Below, in pieces: positions 62,536 to 64,000 of a stretch of 64,000 bases of DNA. Within the stretch, counting starts at the first letter, position 1. Each line of letters begins with the position of its first letter. This DNA is from Caballeronia glebae. Its GTDB lineage: Bacteria; Pseudomonadota; Gammaproteobacteria; Burkholderiales; Burkholderiaceae. The notes under the pieces are model-generated. The model was not told the DNA's origin, ran no database searches, and saw only the letters and a list, made by a program, of their open reading frames with translations. Position numbers and translations under genes: made by a program. Where the stretch lies: positions 81,658 to 145,657 of the forward strand of contig NZ_FCOJ02000013.1 in NCBI RefSeq assembly GCF_001545035.1. The letters run 5' to 3'.

Positions 62536-63933
62536 ATGCCGCTCGCCGTCAAAGCTTTCATTGCCCCTCTCATCGTCGCGTGTGCGATGTTCATGGAAAG
62601 CGTCGACGCCAACGTCATCGTCACCGCGATTCCTGAAATGGCGCGCGCCTTCGGACGCGATCCCGTCACGCTGAAAGTCGCCGTCACGAGCTACGTGCTC
62701 GGACTCGGCGTCTTCATCCCGATCTGCGGATGGGTCGCCGACCGCTTCGGCGCACGCGCCGTGTTCCGCACCGCCATCGGCGTGTTCGTCGTCGGCTCGC
62801 TGCTGTGCGCGGCGTCCACATCGCTCGGCCCCTTCACCGTCGCGCGCTTCATCCAGGGCGTCGGCGGCGCGATGATGGTGCCCGTCGGACGCATCATCAT
62901 CTTTCGTTCGGTGCGCCGCTCGGAGTTCATTCGCGCGATGAACTATCTCTCCGTGCCCGCAATGCTCGGACCCGCGGTCGGGCCGTTGCTCGGCGGCTTC
63001 ATCACGACCTATCTGCACTGGCGTCTGATCTTCTTCATCAACATTCCGATCGGCATCGCCGGCATCTATCTGACCAACCGTTACATCGCCAACTCGCACG
63101 AGGAACATCCGGGCCGGCTCGACTGGTTCGGCTTCTTTCTCTCGGCGGGCGCGGGCGTGCTGCTGTTGCTCGGGCTCTCGCTCGTCGGCGGCGAACTGAT
63201 TCCGCAAGGCACCGCCTTCGCGATGTGCGCGGCCGGCGCGCTGATGGTCGTGCTGTACTGCATCCACGCGCGCCGCTCAAAGGCGCCGCTGCTCGACCTG
63301 CGCTTCTTCCGCGTGCCGACGTTTCAAGCGAGCGTGCTCGGCGGTTCGATGTTTCGCATCGGGCTCGGCGCCGTGCCGTTCCTGCTGCCGCTCGCGCTGC
63401 AGGAAGGTCTCGGCATGACCGCGTTCAAGTCCGGCGCGATCACCTGCGCGTCCGCGTTCGGCGGCATGTTCATGCGCTCGCTCGCCTCGCGCGTGCTGCA
63501 TCGCTTCGGCTTCCGTCAGACGCTCTTCTACAACGCCGCGCTGTCGGGTATCGCAATCGCGGCGTGCGGCTCGTTCTTCCCCCGCACGCCAACCTGGGTG
63601 ATCTGGGCCGTCGTGCTGCTCGGCGGCTTCTTCCCCGCGTTGCAGTTCACGAGCCTCAACTCGCTCGCGTATGCGGAGATCGAAACACGCGACGTCGGCC
63701 GCGCGACCAGTCTCGCGAGCTTCGTGCAGCAGGTGTCGCTCGGTCTCGGCGTGACGGTCGCGGGCATCACGCTCGAACTCTCGCAATATCTGAACGGTCA
63801 TGCGAGCGTGCAATGGTCCGACTTCTGGCCCGCGTTCGTCGTCGTCGGCATGTTCTCTTTCCTTTCGATGCCGATCACCGCGCGTCTCGCACACGACGCC
63901 GGCACCGAAATCTCGCGCGGCTCGCGCGGCTGA
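62536..63933 (+). CDS. MFS transporter, DHA2 (EmrB/QacA) type
   Basis: A 465-residue inner membrane protein with about 13-14 hydrophobic segments. It begins FIAPLIVACAMFMESVDANVIVTAIPEMARAFG, the helix-1 pattern of DHA2 drug:H+ antiporters (usually LDxTIVNVALP, here with ESVDANVIVTAIP). GWVADRFGARAVF is motif A, and LGPAVGPLLGGFITTYLHWRLIFFINIPIGI is motif C. I chose the ATG at 62536; a TTG 20 codons earlier is possible and there is no strong ribosome site at either. Substrate is unknown. Confidence 0.87.
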   Translation: MPLAVKAFIAPLIVACAMFMESVDANVIVTAIPEMARAFGRDPVTLKVAVTSYVLGLGVFIPICGWVADRFGARAVFRTAIGVFVVGSLLCAASTSLGPFTVARFIQGVGGAMMVPVGRIIIFRSVRRSEFIRAMNYLSVPAMLGPAVGPLLGGFITTYLHWRLIFFINIPIGIAGIYLTNRYIANSHEEHPGRLDWFGFFLSAGAGVLLLLGLSLVGGELIPQGTAFAMCAAGALMVVLYCIHARRSKAPLLDLRFFRVPTFQASVLGGSMFRIGLGAVPFLLPLALQEGLGMTAFKSGAITCASAFGGMFMRSLASRVLHRFGFRQTLFYNAALSGIAIAACGSFFPRTPTWVIWAVVLLGGFFPALQFTSLNSLAYAEIETRDVGRATSLASFVQQVSLGLGVTVAGITLELSQYLNGHASVQWSDFWPAFVVVGMFSFLSMPITARLAHDAGTEISRGSRG

Positions 63934-63961
63934 AACTCGGCGTCTGTTCACAAAAGGAAGC

Positions 63962-64000
63962 GGGCCGGCACCGGAGCATCACACCGCTCCGATGCCGGCC
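63962..64000. terminator. strong hairpin at the right end of the window
   Basis: Arms CGGCACCGGAGC and GCTCCGATGCCG pair with one mismatch around an 8-base loop, extended by GGCC pairs. It lies 30-65 bp after the MFS stop and is likely a terminator, but any T tract is outside the window. Confidence 0.6.

Overview
The window is chromosomal DNA of a betaproteobacterium, most likely Burkholderiaceae of the Burkholderia/Paraburkholderia/Caballeronia group. The evidence is high GC with G/C-rich third positions, several characteristic gene orders (leuS-lptE-holA-proA, bamE/fur divergent pair, mtgA-aroE-RNB nuclease, accB-accC-prmA, nrdB followed by a histone H1-like gene) and a nucleoside kinase very like the B. 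thailandensis enzyme. It is dense housekeeping sequence with metabolic islands. I see no transposase, phage, integrase, tRNA, rRNA or CRISPR array.

Layout. 1-1.8 kb: end of murU, then purB. 1.8-7.9 kb: gluconate and Entner-Doudoroff block (gntK, GntP-family permease, eda, edd, divergent hexR) with two good HexR operator candidates. 7.9-17.2 kb: HemJ-like protein, proA, holA, lptE, leuS, exbD, exbB, dapB, bamE, all leftward. 17.4 kb: fur. 18-21.8 kb: a leftward dctA-alc-allA ureide unit with a divergent FCD-type GntR regulator and matching palindromes at both promoters. 21.9-27.2 kb: a small hypothetical gene, gap, tkt, a VOC protein and rsmE. 27.3-28.3 kb: an exported barnase-like RNase with a barstar-like inhibitor. 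28.7-34.2 kb: maeB, thiL, pgpA, CinA-type amidase, pyrF.

34.3-44.3 kb: a ten-gene leftward sugar cluster (IclR regulator, KDGal kinase, KDPGal aldolase, SDR, araFGH, a second SDR, SMP-30 lactonase, mutarotase). It looks built for oxidative D-galactose/L-arabinose use, but the aldonate dehydratase step is not encoded here. 44.7-50.4 kb: mtgA, aroE, RNB nuclease, YqiA-like esterase, mpl, all tightly overlapping. 50.6-58.8 kb: rightward run of a hypothetical gene, TlpA-like protein, what looks like a decayed aroQ, accB, accC, prmA, a zinc-ribbon DUF3426 protein, tpx, a nucleoside kinase and a glycine-zipper lipoprotein. 59-64 kb: histone H1-like gene, nrdB without nrdA beside it but with a distant NrdR-type box, a DUF3820 gene and an MFS transporter.

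I did not find a clear undescribed multi-gene system. The most unusual pieces are the orphan nrdB with its long TCGA-rich leader, the aroQ-like relic, the secreted RNase/inhibitor pair, and the AT-rich stretch with an orphan terminator at 28.4-28.7 kb. Operator and promoter calls are by eye; coordinates were counted by hand from the sequence.
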